DNA of 64,000 nt from Helicobacter canis (GTDB lineage Bacteria > Campylobacterota > Campylobacteria > Campylobacterales > Helicobacteraceae): contig NZ_VXKE01000016.1 of the NCBI RefSeq assembly GCF_008693005.1, positions 62,001-126,000 on the forward strand, in the 5' to 3' direction. Under the pieces are notes generated by a model, which had not been told where the DNA came from, did no database searches, and worked only from the letters and a program-made list of their open reading frames with translations. Positions 24,655 through 35,256 of the stretch are shown here, piece after piece. The position numbers were made by a program, and so were the translations under genes. Within the stretch, counting starts at the first letter, position 1; each line of letters opens with the position of its first letter.

Positions 24655-26103
24655 TTAGTTTAGACTAGCTTGGATAAGCTCTTTTGCGCGCGCGCGAAGT
24701 GTGTCGTTGGCATTTGGCACACGCGAGCAAATCACTTCATCAAGCAAAGTGCGCAAAAGTCTGCCAATCTCTCTGCCTTGTAGCACTATGCCCATAGAAT
24801 CCGCGATCGCGGCGAGATCATCGCCATTTAGTGCTAGGGTGGCTAGATTGTAGCAGAGCTTTTGTGTGCGGATTGTGCTTAGGTGCTTGGCTAGTGGCGT
24901 GGCATAGTGCTTGCCATAGATTAGCGCGATAAACTCACCCACAAGTGCGAGAGAGTCTAGCCCTATATCTCTAGCTAGGATTCTAGTGGATTCTAGGCTT
25001 TGGTGGCTTGGGAGATTGGCGTGGGATAGGAGTGTTTGACACAGCGAGATAATACGCGATTTATAGCCTAGGGCTTGCAGGGAGCTTGTGGCTTGCTCTA
25101 GGCTAGAATCTAGCGCGTAAAACCACAGACTTAAGCGTAGGCTTAGGGCAGAGTCTGTGTGTATAGATTCTATGGAGACCATACATAAGTTTGGGTTTTT
25201 GTTTATGGATTCTAGTGTGGCAAGAGTGGTGAGCATTTGCGCACTTGGGCTAGAATCTAGCGCGACTAGAGACTTTGCAAACTCTCTAAACACTTCTGCC
25301 CACACTGCGCCAAAGCCTATAATCGCGCTTGTGATGTGCTTGGCACAAAGGATCTTGCTCCACTCTTCTTGCTTCCTTTGCGCGCTGATTTGGCTAAGCT
25401 TTTTGGCATTGGCAAACAATGCAGCTCGCGTGCTAGATTCTATGCTGAAGCCTAGCTGCGCTTGGAAGCGCAATGCTCGCAATATGCGCAAAGCATCTTC
25501 ACTAAAGCGCGCATTAGCATCGCCCACACAGCGCAAAGTGCGCGTAGCAATATCTGCTAGCCCACTTACATAGTCACAAACACCATCGCAGATATAGGGC
25601 ATATAGCGATGATAGAGTGCATAAGCACTAGAATCTACTTTTTGCATTTTGTCTTGTAAGGGTGAGTTGGGGGCAGATGAGTCTAGGTGGTGGAGAGTTG
25701 GTAGATAGGGATTATAGGCTAGGGCATTGCAGGTAAAATCTCTACGCTTAAGATCTTGGAGTAAGTCGGTGGTGTAGGAGACATTGCTTGGGTGGCGGCT
25801 ATTGGTGTAGCTAGATTCTAGGCGAAAGGTTGTGATCTCTACGCAAATGCCAGCCGCTGCGTTTGTGATAATGCCTATCGTCCCATATCGCTCCCCTAGA
25901 GTGATAAGCTTATAACTCTTAGCGAAAATTGCTTGGATTTGCTTTGGCGTGGCATCTGTGGTGATGTCCCAATCTTTAGGCTTCTCTCCAAGTAGGCTAT
26001 CGCGCACGCAGCCTCCTATGACAAAGGCTTGAAAGTGGTGGGTATGCAGATGAGTAATAATCTCTTGCACAAATTGTGGGATAGTAATGGAGCTAGCGCG
26101 CAT
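24655..26103 (-). CDS. cca: tRNA nucleotidyltransferase (CCA-adding) / poly(A) polymerase family
   Basis: Adds or repairs the CCA end of tRNAs. 482 residues: nucleotidyltransferase head FVIGGCVRDSLLGEKPKDWDITTDA with GGxxRD and the metal-binding DxD, TFRLESSYTNSRHPSNV, DLKRRDFTCNALAY, and RFSEDALRILRALRFQAQLGF (template Glu-Asp-xx-Arg). The ATG at 26103 has AAAGG six bases upstream and is preferred to the GTG at 26118. Several dispersed-motif copies fall in the poorly conserved C-terminal half. H. pylori has the same family. Confidence 0.93.
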   Translation of the reverse strand: MRASSITIPQFVQEIITHLHTHHFQAFVIGGCVRDSLLGEKPKDWDITTDATPKQIQAIFAKSYKLITLGERYGTIGIITNAAAGICVEITTFRLESSYTNSRHPSNVSYTTDLLQDLKRRDFTCNALAYNPYLPTLHHLDSSAPNSPLQDKMQKVDSSAYALYHRYMPYICDGVCDYVSGLADIATRTLRCVGDANARFSEDALRILRALRFQAQLGFSIESSTRAALFANAKKLSQISAQRKQEEWSKILCAKHITSAIIGFGAVWAEVFREFAKSLVALDSSPSAQMLTTLATLESINKNPNLCMVSIESIHTDSALSLRLSLWFYALDSSLEQATSSLQALGYKSRIISLCQTLLSHANLPSHQSLESTRILARDIGLDSLALVGEFIALIYGKHYATPLAKHLSTIRTQKLCYNLATLALNGDDLAAIADSMGIVLQGREIGRLLRTLLDEVICSRVPNANDTLRARAKELIQASLN

Positions 26104-26183
26104 AAGAGCCTTTAACACAACTTTAGATAATCACGCTTAAAAACACAATAGCGTAGAAGTGTGTGGAGTTTAAGGAGATTTAT

Positions 26184-26191
26184 TATACAAT
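26184..26191 (+). promoter_or_regulatory. Candidate -10 element for rpoZ-spoT
   Basis: TATACAAT at 26184-26191 is a good -10 match 42 bases before rpoZ. No convincing -35 is seen, which is common in Helicobacter. The 130-base gap between divergent cca and rpoZ has no other clear signal. Confidence 0.4.
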
Positions 26192-26233
26192 AAAGACTTT
26201 ACAAACTTTAATGCAAACACTGAAGGATAGAGT

Positions 26234-26449
26234 ATGAGGACAGAACAAATCGCGGCAAAGGCTTTGGAGCAAGTCAATAATGATCGCTATGTGCTTGCAA
26301 ATATGATATTTAAGCGTGTGAAGCAGCTTAATAATGGCGCGCCAAATCTCGTAGGAGCAAATCTTAAGCTTGAAAAGCTAGCTGATGTAGCTATGCGTGA
26401 GATCGCTGAAGGGAAGCTTGTTTTAGAGCGTATTGAAGAGATGGATTGA
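26234..26449 (+). CDS. rpoZ: RNA polymerase omega subunit
   Basis: 71 residues, a normal length for the small omega subunit that aids RNA polymerase assembly and binds ppGpp in some bacteria. Seen: MRTEQIAAKALEQ, NDRYVLANMIFKRVKQL and LEKLADVAMREIAEGKL, the conserved MAR6-like and C-terminal helices. AAGGA is upstream of the ATG. It is first in a long co-directional series and directly precedes spoT, as in H. pylori. Confidence 0.94.
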   Translation: MRTEQIAAKALEQVNNDRYVLANMIFKRVKQLNNGAPNLVGANLKLEKLADVAMREIAEGKLVLERIEEMD

Positions 26450-26477
26450 TATTTGCGCGCGCGCATAGGAGTGGCGT

Positions 26478-28619
26478 TTGGAAATTTTTACGCAAGTTCA
26501 AGAGCTAAGGACTTTTTCGCAGGCAAAAGAGCTGCTTGCAAGTCTTTGTGAAATTACGCCAAATATCCAGCGTGCTATTGTTTGTGCGCAAAAGAGCCAC
26601 GAGGGGCAGTTCCGTCAAACAGGAGAGCCTTATATCGTGCATCCGCTGTGTGTGGCGTGCTTGGTGGCATTCTATGGTGGCGATGAGGCGATGGTGTGTG
26701 CCGCGCTCTTGCACGATGTGGTGGAAGATACAGATATTGATCTTACAAGTGTGGAAGTGGATTTTGGTGAGTCTGTCGCCCAGCTTGTAGATGGACTTAC
26801 CAAAATCGATGAAATCCAAGCAGAAGAGCTAGGGGAGAAAGCTGCTAACCAACGCCTAGCAGTAGCGGCACTTACTTTTAGAAAAATGCTTATTGCCGCA
26901 GTGAATGATCCGCGCGTGCTTGTGATAAAAATCTGCGATCGCTTGCATAATATGCTAACACTTGGGGCAATGAGCGAGGAAAAGCGGCAGCGCAAGGCAA
27001 AGGAAACGCTTGTCGTCTATGCGCCAATCGCCCATAGACTTGGGATTTCTAGTATCAAAAATGAGCTAGAAGATAAAAGCTTCTTATACATCTTCCCCCA
27101 AGAGTATCAAAAGATACAAGACTTTTTGAAGAACAACAACCAGCCCTTGTTTTTGCAGCTTAATGAGTTTGAGGACAAAATCCAGCAGCTACTTTTGCAA
27201 AATGGCTTTGATGAGACGCAGTTTGTGCTAGAGAGTAGGATTAAGCGACCATATTCTATCTACCTAAAAATGCAGCGCAAGGGCGTTGGGATTGATGAGA
27301 TTTTAGATTTGCTAGCAGTTAGGATTCTAGTAAAAACGACCATTGAGTGCTATAAGATTCTAGGGCTTGTGCATTTGGCATTTAAGCCTATCATCTCACG
27401 CTTTAAGGACTATATCGCTCTGCCTAAGGAAAATGCTTACCAAACAATCCACACGACAATCTTTGACAAGTCGCATGTATTTGAAGTGCAAATCCGCACT
27501 TTTGATATGCATAAAAATGCGGAGTTTGGGGTCGCGGCACATTGGAAGTATAAAAGCGATGGCGTGCTTACCCCAAGTCTTGAGTGGTTGCAAAATCTCC
27601 AATACCAAAACAACGATATTGAAGAGTTTTATGAGCTTGCTAAAAATGACTTATATCGAGAAGATATAGTTGTCTTCTCGCCCAATGGCGACACCTTTAG
27701 CTTGCCAGCTGGGGCTGTGGTGCTTGACTTTGCTTATTTGATCCATAGTGAGCTTGGAGATCAGGCTAAGAGTGCTTATATCAACAATCAGCAAGTATCA
27801 CTGCTGCAAACGCTAAAATCTGGCGATATTGTAAAAATCGTCCGCGACCCTAGTGAAATGCCTAAATACACTTGGATTGATATGGTCAAAACTTCTCGCG
27901 CGAAAAATCACCTAAAAATACAAGCGCAAAATCGCCTAAAAGAGATAGAGAAAAAGGCTGGAGTCAATATTTTAGCCACGATTTTTAGCAAGGATTCTGC
28001 TGTGTTTGCTCGCTACCTTTCTATGCGCAATTTGGATTCTAACCTTGCGCGATGTGTGTATGATGAAGAATATTTGCAAGAGCAATATACTGCTATTACA
28101 CAAAGCTTTGGGAACTGGCTAGCAAAAGTGCGCTTCAATGTCCTAGCACCCAAGCAAATCCAGCTAGAAAACTTTATCTTCATCAGCAATCGCACGATTA
28201 ATGGCGTGGCATTTGACTACTGCTGCCGCCCTAAGTATGGGGACTCTATGATGGCAGTCCTTAGTAATCAAAAGGCAATTATCCACCATAAGCTTTGTGA
28301 TAAGCTAAGCGAAGCCATTGATAAGGGTGAGCAGATGGTGTTTGCTAAATGGGCGCAGGTCAATAAAAAGGCGTATAAAGTCATCGTGTCTTTAGATGAT
28401 AGGACAGGTGCTTTGGTGGCATTCTTATCAGTGCTGGCAAAAGAGCGGTGCAATGTAATAGGGATCAATTATTGTGGCTATGATAGGCAGGCACCATCGC
28501 TTTATTGTGAGGTTGTGTTTGATGTCGAAGATACAAGCCATAAACGCATAAAAGAGCTGCTCTCAAGCAAGTTTGCCATTATAGATTTTGCTAATTTTAA
28601 AGACGCGTATCAAAACTGA
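26478..28619 (+). CDS. spoT: Bifunctional (p)ppGpp synthetase/hydrolase
   Basis: Makes and degrades the stringent-response alarmone. 713 residues from a TTG start with AGGAG six bases upstream. Order: HD hydrolase domain ([20 protein letters not shown]), synthetase domain ([44 protein letters not shown]), TGS domain ([21 protein letters not shown]) and a C-terminal ACT region. Both active sites look intact. Helicobacter has only this one RelA/SpoT enzyme as far as is known. Confidence 0.95.
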   Translation: MEIFTQVQELRTFSQAKELLASLCEITPNIQRAIVCAQKSHEGQFRQTGEPYIVHPLCVACLVAFYGGDEAMVCAALLHDVVEDTDIDLTSVEVDFGESVAQLVDGLTKIDEIQAEELGEKAANQRLAVAALTFRKMLIAAVNDPRVLVIKICDRLHNMLTLGAMSEEKRQRKAKETLVVYAPIAHRLGISSIKNELEDKSFLYIFPQEYQKIQDFLKNNNQPLFLQLNEFEDKIQQLLLQNGFDETQFVLESRIKRPYSIYLKMQRKGVGIDEILDLLAVRILVKTTIECYKILGLVHLAFKPIISRFKDYIALPKENAYQTIHTTIFDKSHVFEVQIRTFDMHKNAEFGVAAHWKYKSDGVLTPSLEWLQNLQYQNNDIEEFYELAKNDLYREDIVVFSPNGDTFSLPAGAVVLDFAYLIHSELGDQAKSAYINNQQVSLLQTLKSGDIVKIVRDPSEMPKYTWIDMVKTSRAKNHLKIQAQNRLKEIEKKAGVNILATIFSKDSAVFARYLSMRNLDSNLARCVYDEEYLQEQYTAITQSFGNWLAKVRFNVLAPKQIQLENFIFISNRTINGVAFDYCCRPKYGDSMMAVLSNQKAIIHHKLCDKLSEAIDKGEQMVFAKWAQVNKKAYKVIVSLDDRTGALVAFLSVLAKERCNVIGINYCGYDRQAPSLYCEVVFDVEDTSHKRIKELLSSKFAIIDFANFKDAYQN

Positions 28620-28629
28620 AAGGTATCGT

Positions 28630-29856
28630 ATGCTATCGCCACAAGAGATCAAAGAAAGCACGAAGCGGGCTATGTTAGAGATTAAAAGAGGGGCTAGTGA
28701 GTTTATCGGGGAAGAATACATCGCAAGTCTTGTGGAGAGATTTTTCACCACGGGGGAGCGATTTATCGTAAAAGCTGGGTTTGATCCTACTGCGCCGGAT
28801 TTGCATTTGGGGCATGTGGTGCTGCTATCAAAGCTTGCGACTTTTCAACGCTATGGCGGTGATGTGAAGTTTCTTATTGGTGATTTTACGGCTACTATTG
28901 GTGATCCAAGTGGCAAGACGCAAACGCGCAAGCAACTCTCACGCGAAGAAGTGGAGCAAAATGCCGCAACCTATAAGGAGCAGGTATTTAAAGTGCTAGA
29001 TTCTACACATACGCAAGTATGCTTTAACTCCACTTGGATCAATGCGCTTGGTATCACTGGACTCGTGCAGCTTACCGCGCAGTTTTCTGTGGCAAGAATG
29101 CTTGAGCGTGATGACTTCACTAAGCGTTATAGAGAGAATCTACCCATTAGCATTATTGAGTTTATCTACCCGCTTTTGCAGGGCTATGACTCTGTCGCGC
29201 TTAATTGTGATATTGAGCTAGGTGGCAATGACCAGAAGTTTAATCTCCTCGTGGGGCGCACCTTGCAGCGCGCTTATGGGCTTGCTAAAGAGCAGTCTGT
29301 CTTAACCGTGCCTTTACTAGAAGGGCTAGATGGTGTGCAGAAAATGAGCAAGTCTCTGGGGAATTACATTGGCGTTACAGAAAAACCTAATACAATGTAT
29401 GCTAAGATAATGAGCATTTCTGATGTGCTTATGTGGAAATATTATGAGCTTTTGAGTAGCAAATCGCTAGATGAGCTGCAATCTTTGCGCGAGGGTGTAG
29501 AGCTAGGAAGCTTGCACCCAAAGGCTGTGAAGCAGGCATTGGCTTTTGAGATTACTGCTAGATTCTATGATGAGAGTGTCGCAGAATCTGCACAGGAGGA
29601 GTTTGAAAAGGTCTTTGCTCAAAAGGAGATGCCAAGTGAGATTGCGACAAGGGAGTTTGACTCTGGTGTTTGGATTTGCAAGGTGCTACAAGAGGGTGGG
29701 CTTTGCTCTTCTACTTCTCAAGCTAGGCGAGATATACAAGCAGGCGCACTTAAGATCGACCAGCAAAAGATTGTTGATGAAAATCTCAAGCTTACAAGCG
29801 GGGAATACATCATTCAAATCGGTAAGCGCAGGTTTTTAAGAGCTATTATACGATAA
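28630..29856 (+). CDS. tyrS: Tyrosyl-tRNA synthetase
   Basis: Charges tRNA-Tyr. 408 residues, class [15 protein letters not shown] holds the HIGH-like motif, GGNDQKFN recognises tyrosine, [10 protein letters not shown] is the KMSKS loop, and an S4-like RNA-binding domain ends the protein ([18 protein letters not shown]). I use the ATG at 28630, which has AAAGG upstream, rather than the frame opening at 28588 inside spoT. The gap to spoT is ten bases. Confidence 0.96.
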   Translation: MLSPQEIKESTKRAMLEIKRGASEFIGEEYIASLVERFFTTGERFIVKAGFDPTAPDLHLGHVVLLSKLATFQRYGGDVKFLIGDFTATIGDPSGKTQTRKQLSREEVEQNAATYKEQVFKVLDSTHTQVCFNSTWINALGITGLVQLTAQFSVARMLERDDFTKRYRENLPISIIEFIYPLLQGYDSVALNCDIELGGNDQKFNLLVGRTLQRAYGLAKEQSVLTVPLLEGLDGVQKMSKSLGNYIGVTEKPNTMYAKIMSISDVLMWKYYELLSSKSLDELQSLREGVELGSLHPKAVKQALAFEITARFYDESVAESAQEEFEKVFAQKEMPSEIATREFDSGVWICKVLQEGGLCSSTSQARRDIQAGALKIDQQKIVDENLKLTSGEYIIQIGKRRFLRAIIR

Positions 29857-29868
29857 GGATTTAGAAGA

Positions 29869-30960
29869 ATGAAAAAACCTTTGCAACCATTAACAATAGG
29901 AAAACATACGATAAAGATCCCCATTTTCCAAGGCGGTATGGGCGTGGGGATAAGCTGGGACGAGCTGGCTGGAAGTGTCGCTAAAGAAGGAGCTTTGGGT
30001 ATTATTTCTGCTGTGGGCACTGGATATTATAAAAAGATGCAGTTTGTCGAAAAACTTGTGCATAATAAGCCCTTTGAGACGATCAATTTCTACTCCAAAA
30101 CTGCGCTTAATGAGATCTTTGCCAATGCTCGTAAAATCTGCGGGAGCAATCCGCTTGGCGCAAACATTTTGCACGCTATCAATGACTATGGGCGCGTGGT
30201 GCGCGATGCGTGCGAAGCTGGGGCAAATATCATTGTAACAGGAGCTGGGCTGCCTACAAATATGCCAGAATTTACGAAGAATTTCCCCAATGTAGCACTA
30301 GTGCCTATTGTCTCTTCTGTCAAGGCGTTAAAGATTATTTGCAAGCGTTGGGAAGAGCGATACAAGCGCGTCCCAGATGCGGTTGTGGTAGAGGGACCTT
30401 TAAGCGGAGGGCATCAGGGCTTTAAATACGAAGACTGCTTTAAGCCAGAGTTTCAGCTAGAATCCATTGTCCCACAAATTGCCCAAGAAGCCAAAAATTG
30501 GGGCAATATTCCCATTATCGCAGCAGGTGGGGTTTGGGATAGAGATGATATTGATAAGTTTCTAGCACTTGGGGCAAGTGGCGTGCAGATGGGGACACGC
30601 TTTTTAGGCACAAAAGAGTGCGATGCCAAGGCGTATCAAGAGATTATGCCCCATATCCAAGAAGCAGATATTGAGCTTGTGAAGTCTCCTGTGGGCTACC
30701 CTGCTAGGGCGTTGCGCATAGGGGTGCTAAAGCGATTAGAAGAGGGCAATGCCCCAAAAGTGCGGTGTGTGAGCAACTGCGTAGCTCCTTGCCACAGAGG
30801 AGTAGAGGCTAAAAAGGTGGGCTATTGCATCGCAGATAGTCTGGGCAAAGGGCATTTGGGCGATAAGGCAGAAGGGCTGTATTTTAGCGGTGCCAATGGG
30901 CATAGAATCCAAAAAATCATTAGCGTAAAAGAGCTTATAGAAGAACTCACACAAGGATAA
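29869..30960 (+). CDS. Nitronate monooxygenase / FMN-dependent dioxygenase family
   Basis: 363 residues of the 2-nitropropane dioxygenase (NMO/FabK-like) TIM-barrel family. Seen: FQGGMGVGISWDELAGSVAKEG, NIIVTGAGLPTNMP, VEGPLSGGHQGF (catalytic His region), IAAGGVWDRDDI and ASGVQMGTRFL for FMN phosphate binding. It probably detoxifies nitronates or acts as an enoyl reductase relative; which is not decidable from sequence. It lies between tyrS and amiA, as in H. pylori. Confidence 0.9.
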   Translation: MKKPLQPLTIGKHTIKIPIFQGGMGVGISWDELAGSVAKEGALGIISAVGTGYYKKMQFVEKLVHNKPFETINFYSKTALNEIFANARKICGSNPLGANILHAINDYGRVVRDACEAGANIIVTGAGLPTNMPEFTKNFPNVALVPIVSSVKALKIICKRWEERYKRVPDAVVVEGPLSGGHQGFKYEDCFKPEFQLESIVPQIAQEAKNWGNIPIIAAGGVWDRDDIDKFLALGASGVQMGTRFLGTKECDAKAYQEIMPHIQEADIELVKSPVGYPARALRIGVLKRLEEGNAPKVRCVSNCVAPCHRGVEAKKVGYCIADSLGKGHLGDKAEGLYFSGANGHRIQKIISVKELIEELTQG

Positions 30961-30966
30961 TGGTGG

Positions 30967-32184
30967 GTGTGGCGAGTCTTTGTCTTTGTGCTAGGCATTT
31001 GTATCGCTAAGACTTATGGGCTGCATATCACAAGCTCTATCCCATTTGGTGCAAGTAGCTTAAAGGTCGTATTTTCTTCAAATATCGAGGACATTGATCT
31101 AAAGCCGGTAAAAATCTCTAACAATGCTGTGTATATCGATATAAAAGCCGTGCTGGATAATGGCAAGAAGGTGTATTTTTTCCCCCGTAATGCGCAAGTA
31201 ACCATTGCACAAAACACTCCGCAAATCACGCGTTTTGTCATCACTAATGGCAATGGTGTCATCTACCAAATCAAGCTTGTGCAAAATAATCTCTACCTAT
31301 CCTTTGTGGATAAAATCCCAGAATCCACCCAAAGCCCCAAAGCCACCCCAAAGCCAACACCCAAGCCAACCCAGCCCAAGCAAGAGCAAAAGCCACCTAC
31401 AAAGTCCCCCACACCATCTTCTGTGCCATCTCCTACAAAGCCCATAGAATCCACCCAGCCAAGCCCACCACCCCCTAAGCAAGCCTTGTCTCCAAAGCCA
31501 AAGAAAGGCTATAAGGTTGTGATTGACGCAGGGCACGGCGGTAAGGATTGCGGCACGCTTGGCGTTACCAAAGTGTGCGAGAAGCATATCGTGCTAAAAG
31601 TCGCCACGCACTTAAACAAAGAGCTAAAAAAGCGCGGCTACACCACCTATATGACGCGCGATAAAGATGTCTATCTTAATCTCAAAGAGCGCACCGATTT
31701 TGCTAATGCCAAAAATGCAGATTTGTTTGTCTCAATCCACGCTAATTCCGTCCCAAAGAGTGCGAAAAAATCTCCAAAAGGCGTGGAGACTTACTTTTTA
31801 TCCACTGCTAGAAGTGATCGTGCGCGCGATGTTGCAGAGCAAGAAAACAAAGACGACATTGATGTGATGAATTATTTTTCTAAGCAGACATTTTTAAACT
31901 CGCTAAACTCTCATCGCCTGCTTGCTTCCAATAAGCTAGCAATCGATATTCAATATGGGATTCTAAAAAGATTGCGTCAAAAATATCAGGGTGTTACAGA
32001 TGGTGGGGTGCGAGAGGGTCCATTTTGGGTGCTAGCTGGCGCGTTAATGCCATCAGTGTTGATAGAAATAGGCTATAATTCTAGCCCTATTGAAGCCCCA
32101 AGATTAAATGATGACGCCTATCAAAAGTCCTTAGCCATAGGGATCGCTGATGGGATTGATGGGTTTGTTGCGAAAAACTTTTAG
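30967..32184 (+). CDS. amiA: N-acetylmuramoyl-L-alanine amidase
   Basis: Cleaves peptide stems from peptidoglycan during cell division. 405 residues: signal peptide, an AMIN-like beta domain (about residues 20-110), a Pro/Lys/Thr/Ser linker (about 118-175, PKPTPKPT and similar repeats), then the zinc amidase domain with VIDAGHGGKDCG, the ligand Glu in VCEKHIV, FVSIHANS and VLIEIGYNS with the catalytic Glu. GTG start at 30967 with AAGGA upstream; the ATG at 30960 is out of frame. Confidence 0.93.
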   Translation: MWRVFVFVLGICIAKTYGLHITSSIPFGASSLKVVFSSNIEDIDLKPVKISNNAVYIDIKAVLDNGKKVYFFPRNAQVTIAQNTPQITRFVITNGNGVIYQIKLVQNNLYLSFVDKIPESTQSPKATPKPTPKPTQPKQEQKPPTKSPTPSSVPSPTKPIESTQPSPPPPKQALSPKPKKGYKVVIDAGHGGKDCGTLGVTKVCEKHIVLKVATHLNKELKKRGYTTYMTRDKDVYLNLKERTDFANAKNADLFVSIHANSVPKSAKKSPKGVETYFLSTARSDRARDVAEQENKDDIDVMNYFSKQTFLNSLNSHRLLASNKLAIDIQYGILKRLRQKYQGVTDGGVREGPFWVLAGALMPSVLIEIGYNSSPIEAPRLNDDAYQKSLAIGIADGIDGFVAKNF

Positions 32185-32192
32185 GATAGAGT

Positions 32193-33065
32193 ATGAAGGG
32201 TGTTGAGAGTAAGATTCTATTTTCTTCGTTGTTTTTCTTTTTTGTGGTGTTTGTGCTGCTTTCATTGATTGTATCAAGCCTTAGTGCGACATTTTCCCAG
32301 CTTTTTTTGGTATTTTCCTATCCCCATAGGGCGTATGATTTTACTAGCAATCTCCTGCTAGTTTGTTTTGTGCTAATGTGTGGGGTGTTTATCGCCTACT
32401 CTATCCGCCGCAAGAGACATAACACGACAGAAAAGGTCGTAGCTCTTATTGTCGGAGTAATTGTGCTGCTTGTGCTATTTTTCCGCATTACTAAGGGTGT
32501 TATGCAAAATCAGCCCGATGAAATCGCCTATGCTTTTAGCGATACGCTTGGTGGGGTGGTTTTGTGGAAGATGGCGGATATTAGTGTGTATGTGTTTGTG
32601 TATGTGTGCTTTATCATCTTACCGCTTGCTTTGCCCGCGTGTAAGATCCGCTTAAATATCTTTAATAAATGGGGCGAGTGGCTTAGTGCGTATATGCCAA
32701 GTATCAATACGACATTGTTTGTGCTTTTTGCCTATGCGATACAGCCCTATTATGGCAAGTCTAATCCGCTTTTATACATTGATTTATGGCTATTTTACTT
32801 TGGATTCTTGTGTGTGGTGGTGGTGCTATATCGCAATGCTGAGCTGTTTGGATTCTATGAGTATGCGAATTTGCTGTGGCTTGTGGTGGGGGTGCTGGTG
32901 TTTTCTCTATGCTCAAAGATAATCGCGCAAGCTGACTACACTAATGCGCGCACGATTTTTCTTATCATTGGGCTTATGGCGTGGTGTGGTGAGTGGATGT
33001 ATGCTTCAGCACACGGAAATATCAAGCCTAGCAGTTTAAAAAGCCTATTAAAAAAGGAGCGTTAA
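32193..33065 (+). CDS. Integral membrane protein of unknown function
   Basis: 290 residues with about seven or eight hydrophobic segments: roughly 10-35, 50-70, 82-103, 130-155, 172-190, 200-220, 232-250 and 258-275. Short basic loops (YSIRRKRHNTTEK) and a basic C-terminal tail follow. No motif was recognised. It is placed tightly between amiA and the tyrosine phosphatase gene, with a good ribosome-binding site. Confidence 0.75.
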   Translation: MKGVESKILFSSLFFFFVVFVLLSLIVSSLSATFSQLFLVFSYPHRAYDFTSNLLLVCFVLMCGVFIAYSIRRKRHNTTEKVVALIVGVIVLLVLFFRITKGVMQNQPDEIAYAFSDTLGGVVLWKMADISVYVFVYVCFIILPLALPACKIRLNIFNKWGEWLSAYMPSINTTLFVLFAYAIQPYYGKSNPLLYIDLWLFYFGFLCVVVVLYRNAELFGFYEYANLLWLVVGVLVFSLCSKIIAQADYTNARTIFLIIGLMAWCGEWMYASAHGNIKPSSLKSLLKKER

Positions 33066-33066
33066 A

Positions 33067-33561
33067 GTGGAGCTAGAATCCTATCTTACGCAGTTGTGTG
33101 AGCAAGAGAGGGTGCATATTGTGTTTGTGTGCTTGGGGAATATTTGTCGCTCGCCGCTTGCAGAAGGCATTGCAAATGCACTATATACGCAAGCTCCAAA
33201 CACGCCGAGCCTAGAGTTTTCATCAGCTGGGACTTCTGGGTTTCACAATGGCGATCCTATCGATGCGCGCTCAATCGCCATCGCACGAGAAAATGGCATT
33301 GATATAGCGCATTACACAAGCAAGCAGGTGAGTCCTTATACCCATAGTGATGTGGATTTGTTTGTCGCTATGGATAGGAGCAATCTTGCCGCACTAAAAG
33401 CTATGGGCTTTGAGAGCCACAAGATTGTCTTGCTAGGAGATTTTGGGCTAGGTGGAGCAGAAGTGCCTGACCCCTACTATGGTGGGGCAGATGGGTTTAA
33501 AAAAGTCTATGCAATGTTACAAAATGGCATAGCCGACTTGCTTGGACGATTTAAGAGATAG
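33067..33561 (+). CDS. Low-molecular-weight protein tyrosine phosphatase
   Basis: 164 residues. Catalytic loop VCLGNICRSPLAEG (C-x5-R-S), an FSSAGTSGFHNGDPID segment and the general-acid loop VPDPYYGG (Asp-Pro) are all present. Enzymes of this family dephosphorylate protein tyrosines or arginines and often regulate polysaccharide export. GTG start with AAGGAG nine bases upstream. The start is two bases after the previous stop. Confidence 0.92.
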   Translation: MELESYLTQLCEQERVHIVFVCLGNICRSPLAEGIANALYTQAPNTPSLEFSSAGTSGFHNGDPIDARSIAIARENGIDIAHYTSKQVSPYTHSDVDLFVAMDRSNLAALKAMGFESHKIVLLGDFGLGGAEVPDPYYGGADGFKKVYAMLQNGIADLLGRFKR

Positions 33562-33568
33562 GAGCTGT

Positions 33569-33934
33569 ATGGAAGCAATCACTATATATGGGATTAAAAC
33601 TTGCGGCAGTGTGCAAAAGGCACGCAAATACCTAGAATCTAAAAACTTGCCACACGAGTTTGTCGATTGGAAAACCACGCCTTTAGATTTTGGCTTTTTG
33701 GAGTGGCTTATAGGGGAAGTGGGGATAGAAGTGCTACTTAACACAAAGGGTGCGACTTATAAAAAGCTTGGGCTAAAGGAGCGCGCCCTAAGCCCTGCGC
33801 AAAAGCAGCAGATAATGCTAGAGTATCCACTCCTTATCAAACGCCCTGTGATTGTCTATAAACCTAGCTCCGCAAGTGCTATGCAAGTGCTTGTGGGCTT
33901 TGATGAAAGCCGCTTGGCAGAAGTGTTTGGCTAA
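33569..33934 (+). CDS. ArsC/Spx-family thioredoxin-fold protein
   Basis: 121 residues: YGIKTCGSVQKARKYLE (one active Cys, with C-x2-V replacing CxxC), VDWKTTPLDFGFLEWLIGEVGIEVLLNTKG, and PLLIKRPVIVYK. This is the YffB/ArsC-related layout. The name 'arsenate reductase' is common for it, but arsenate reduction is unproven. The ATG at 33569 is chosen because it starts at the fold and has GGAG upstream. The stop overlaps the next start (TAATG). Confidence 0.88.
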   Translation: MEAITIYGIKTCGSVQKARKYLESKNLPHEFVDWKTTPLDFGFLEWLIGEVGIEVLLNTKGATYKKLGLKERALSPAQKQQIMLEYPLLIKRPVIVYKPSSASAMQVLVGFDESRLAEVFG

Positions 33935-35256
33935 TGGCTAGAATCCACTTTTTGATTTTTTGCCTGCTTGCTAGCCTGCTTGTAGGCTGCGCTAAAAAGC
34001 AGGTAACCACCATAGCAAAAGATCTCAGCAAATACCCCCAAGATGCGCGCTTTTACCTAGTGCCTAAAGATGAGCCTGCAGGCTCTAGCTTTGATACGCG
34101 CTTGCTTAAAGAAGCCTACTTAAAGGCGCATTTCTCCCCCTGGTCTGCCAAGCCAAACCCCAATGTCAAAAGCGTGTTTTGGGTGCAGGGCTCTTTACGC
34201 AGTAAGCTCGGATTTGGCGAGAATCGCCTGCCTAATTCTAAAGAATTTACACAAGGGATTTTGGATTCTATGGATATTGCGCGCTATCCTAGTGCTGCGC
34301 AAAAGGCTATCATCACGCAATCTACCAATGTCCGTGTTGTGCCTAGTGAAAAAATGCGCTTTGATACAGAAGATGACTTCCCTTTTGATCAATGGCAGAA
34401 TTCGTGGATTTTTGCCGGCACGCCTGTGCTGATTACGCATTATGATAAAACAAAGCGTTGGGCGCATATACAAAGCGGGTTTGTCTCTGGGTGGATTCTA
34501 GTAAGCAGTGTCGCGCTAGTTGATGCGCAGCAAATCGCGCGACTACAAAAGGCTTCCTATATCCTGCCAATGCGCGATAATATCCCACTTTATTACAAGG
34601 GTAAGTTTCTCACCAATGCGCGAGTGGGGCAGATTTTCCCTGTGGTAAAAAGCCTAAAAGAGCGTGATATAGTCCTAGTGCCAATGCGCGATATGCAGGG
34701 TAGGGCGCAGCTTGTAGAATCCACTATCGCTGCACAAGATATAGCAAGCTTCCCTAGGGGCTTTAGTCAAGGGCGCAGCGCAGATCTTATCAACACAATG
34801 CTAGGGGATAAATACGGCTGGGGAGGCTACCTAGCAAGCAGGGATTGCTCGGCATTTATCCGCGATATTTTTGCTAACTATGGGCTCTATCTCCCGCGCA
34901 ATTCCCGCGCCCAAGCACAGGTGAAAAAGAGTATGCAAGATCTCTCACATCTAAGCCGCAAGCAAAAAGAGCGTTACATTATAGAACACGGCATTCCCTT
35001 TGGGAGCGTGCTTTACTTAAAGGGGCATATTATGCTCTATATTGGCGAGTATCAGGGGAGGGCTATGGTGGCGCATAGCGCGTGGAGCGTGAAAACTTCC
35101 ACGCTATTTAGGAGGTATAAAAATATGCTAGGAGGCGTGGTGGTAACAAGCCTTTATGCTGGCAAGGAGCATAATGGCATATTTTCTAAAAAACTTTTAC
35201 TCGATAGAATTACAGGCATTACTAATTTTTATGACTTATTGGAGAATCCGCAATGA
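33934..35256 (+). CDS. NlpC/P60-family peptidoglycan hydrolase lipoprotein with SH3 domain
   Basis: 440 residues. A lipoprotein signal ends in LLVGC. It is followed by an SH3b1-type region with conserved WVQGSLRSKLGF and an SH3-like segment (NVRVVPSEKMRF...WAHIQSGFVSGWI), then the catalytic NlpC/P60 domain: GGYLASRDCSAFIRDIFANYG (Cys), LKGHIMLYIGEYQG (His) and VAHSAW (third residue). It probably cleaves peptide stems in the periplasm. The first nine bases or so coincide with a copy of the extended dispersed motif, so the N-terminal ARIHFL is encoded by it. Confidence 0.9.
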   Translation: MARIHFLIFCLLASLLVGCAKKQVTTIAKDLSKYPQDARFYLVPKDEPAGSSFDTRLLKEAYLKAHFSPWSAKPNPNVKSVFWVQGSLRSKLGFGENRLPNSKEFTQGILDSMDIARYPSAAQKAIITQSTNVRVVPSEKMRFDTEDDFPFDQWQNSWIFAGTPVLITHYDKTKRWAHIQSGFVSGWILVSSVALVDAQQIARLQKASYILPMRDNIPLYYKGKFLTNARVGQIFPVVKSLKERDIVLVPMRDMQGRAQLVESTIAAQDIASFPRGFSQGRSADLINTMLGDKYGWGGYLASRDCSAFIRDIFANYGLYLPRNSRAQAQVKKSMQDLSHLSRKQKERYIIEHGIPFGSVLYLKGHIMLYIGEYQGRAMVAHSAWSVKTSTLFRRYKNMLGGVVVTSLYAGKEHNGIFSKKLLLDRITGITNFYDLLENPQ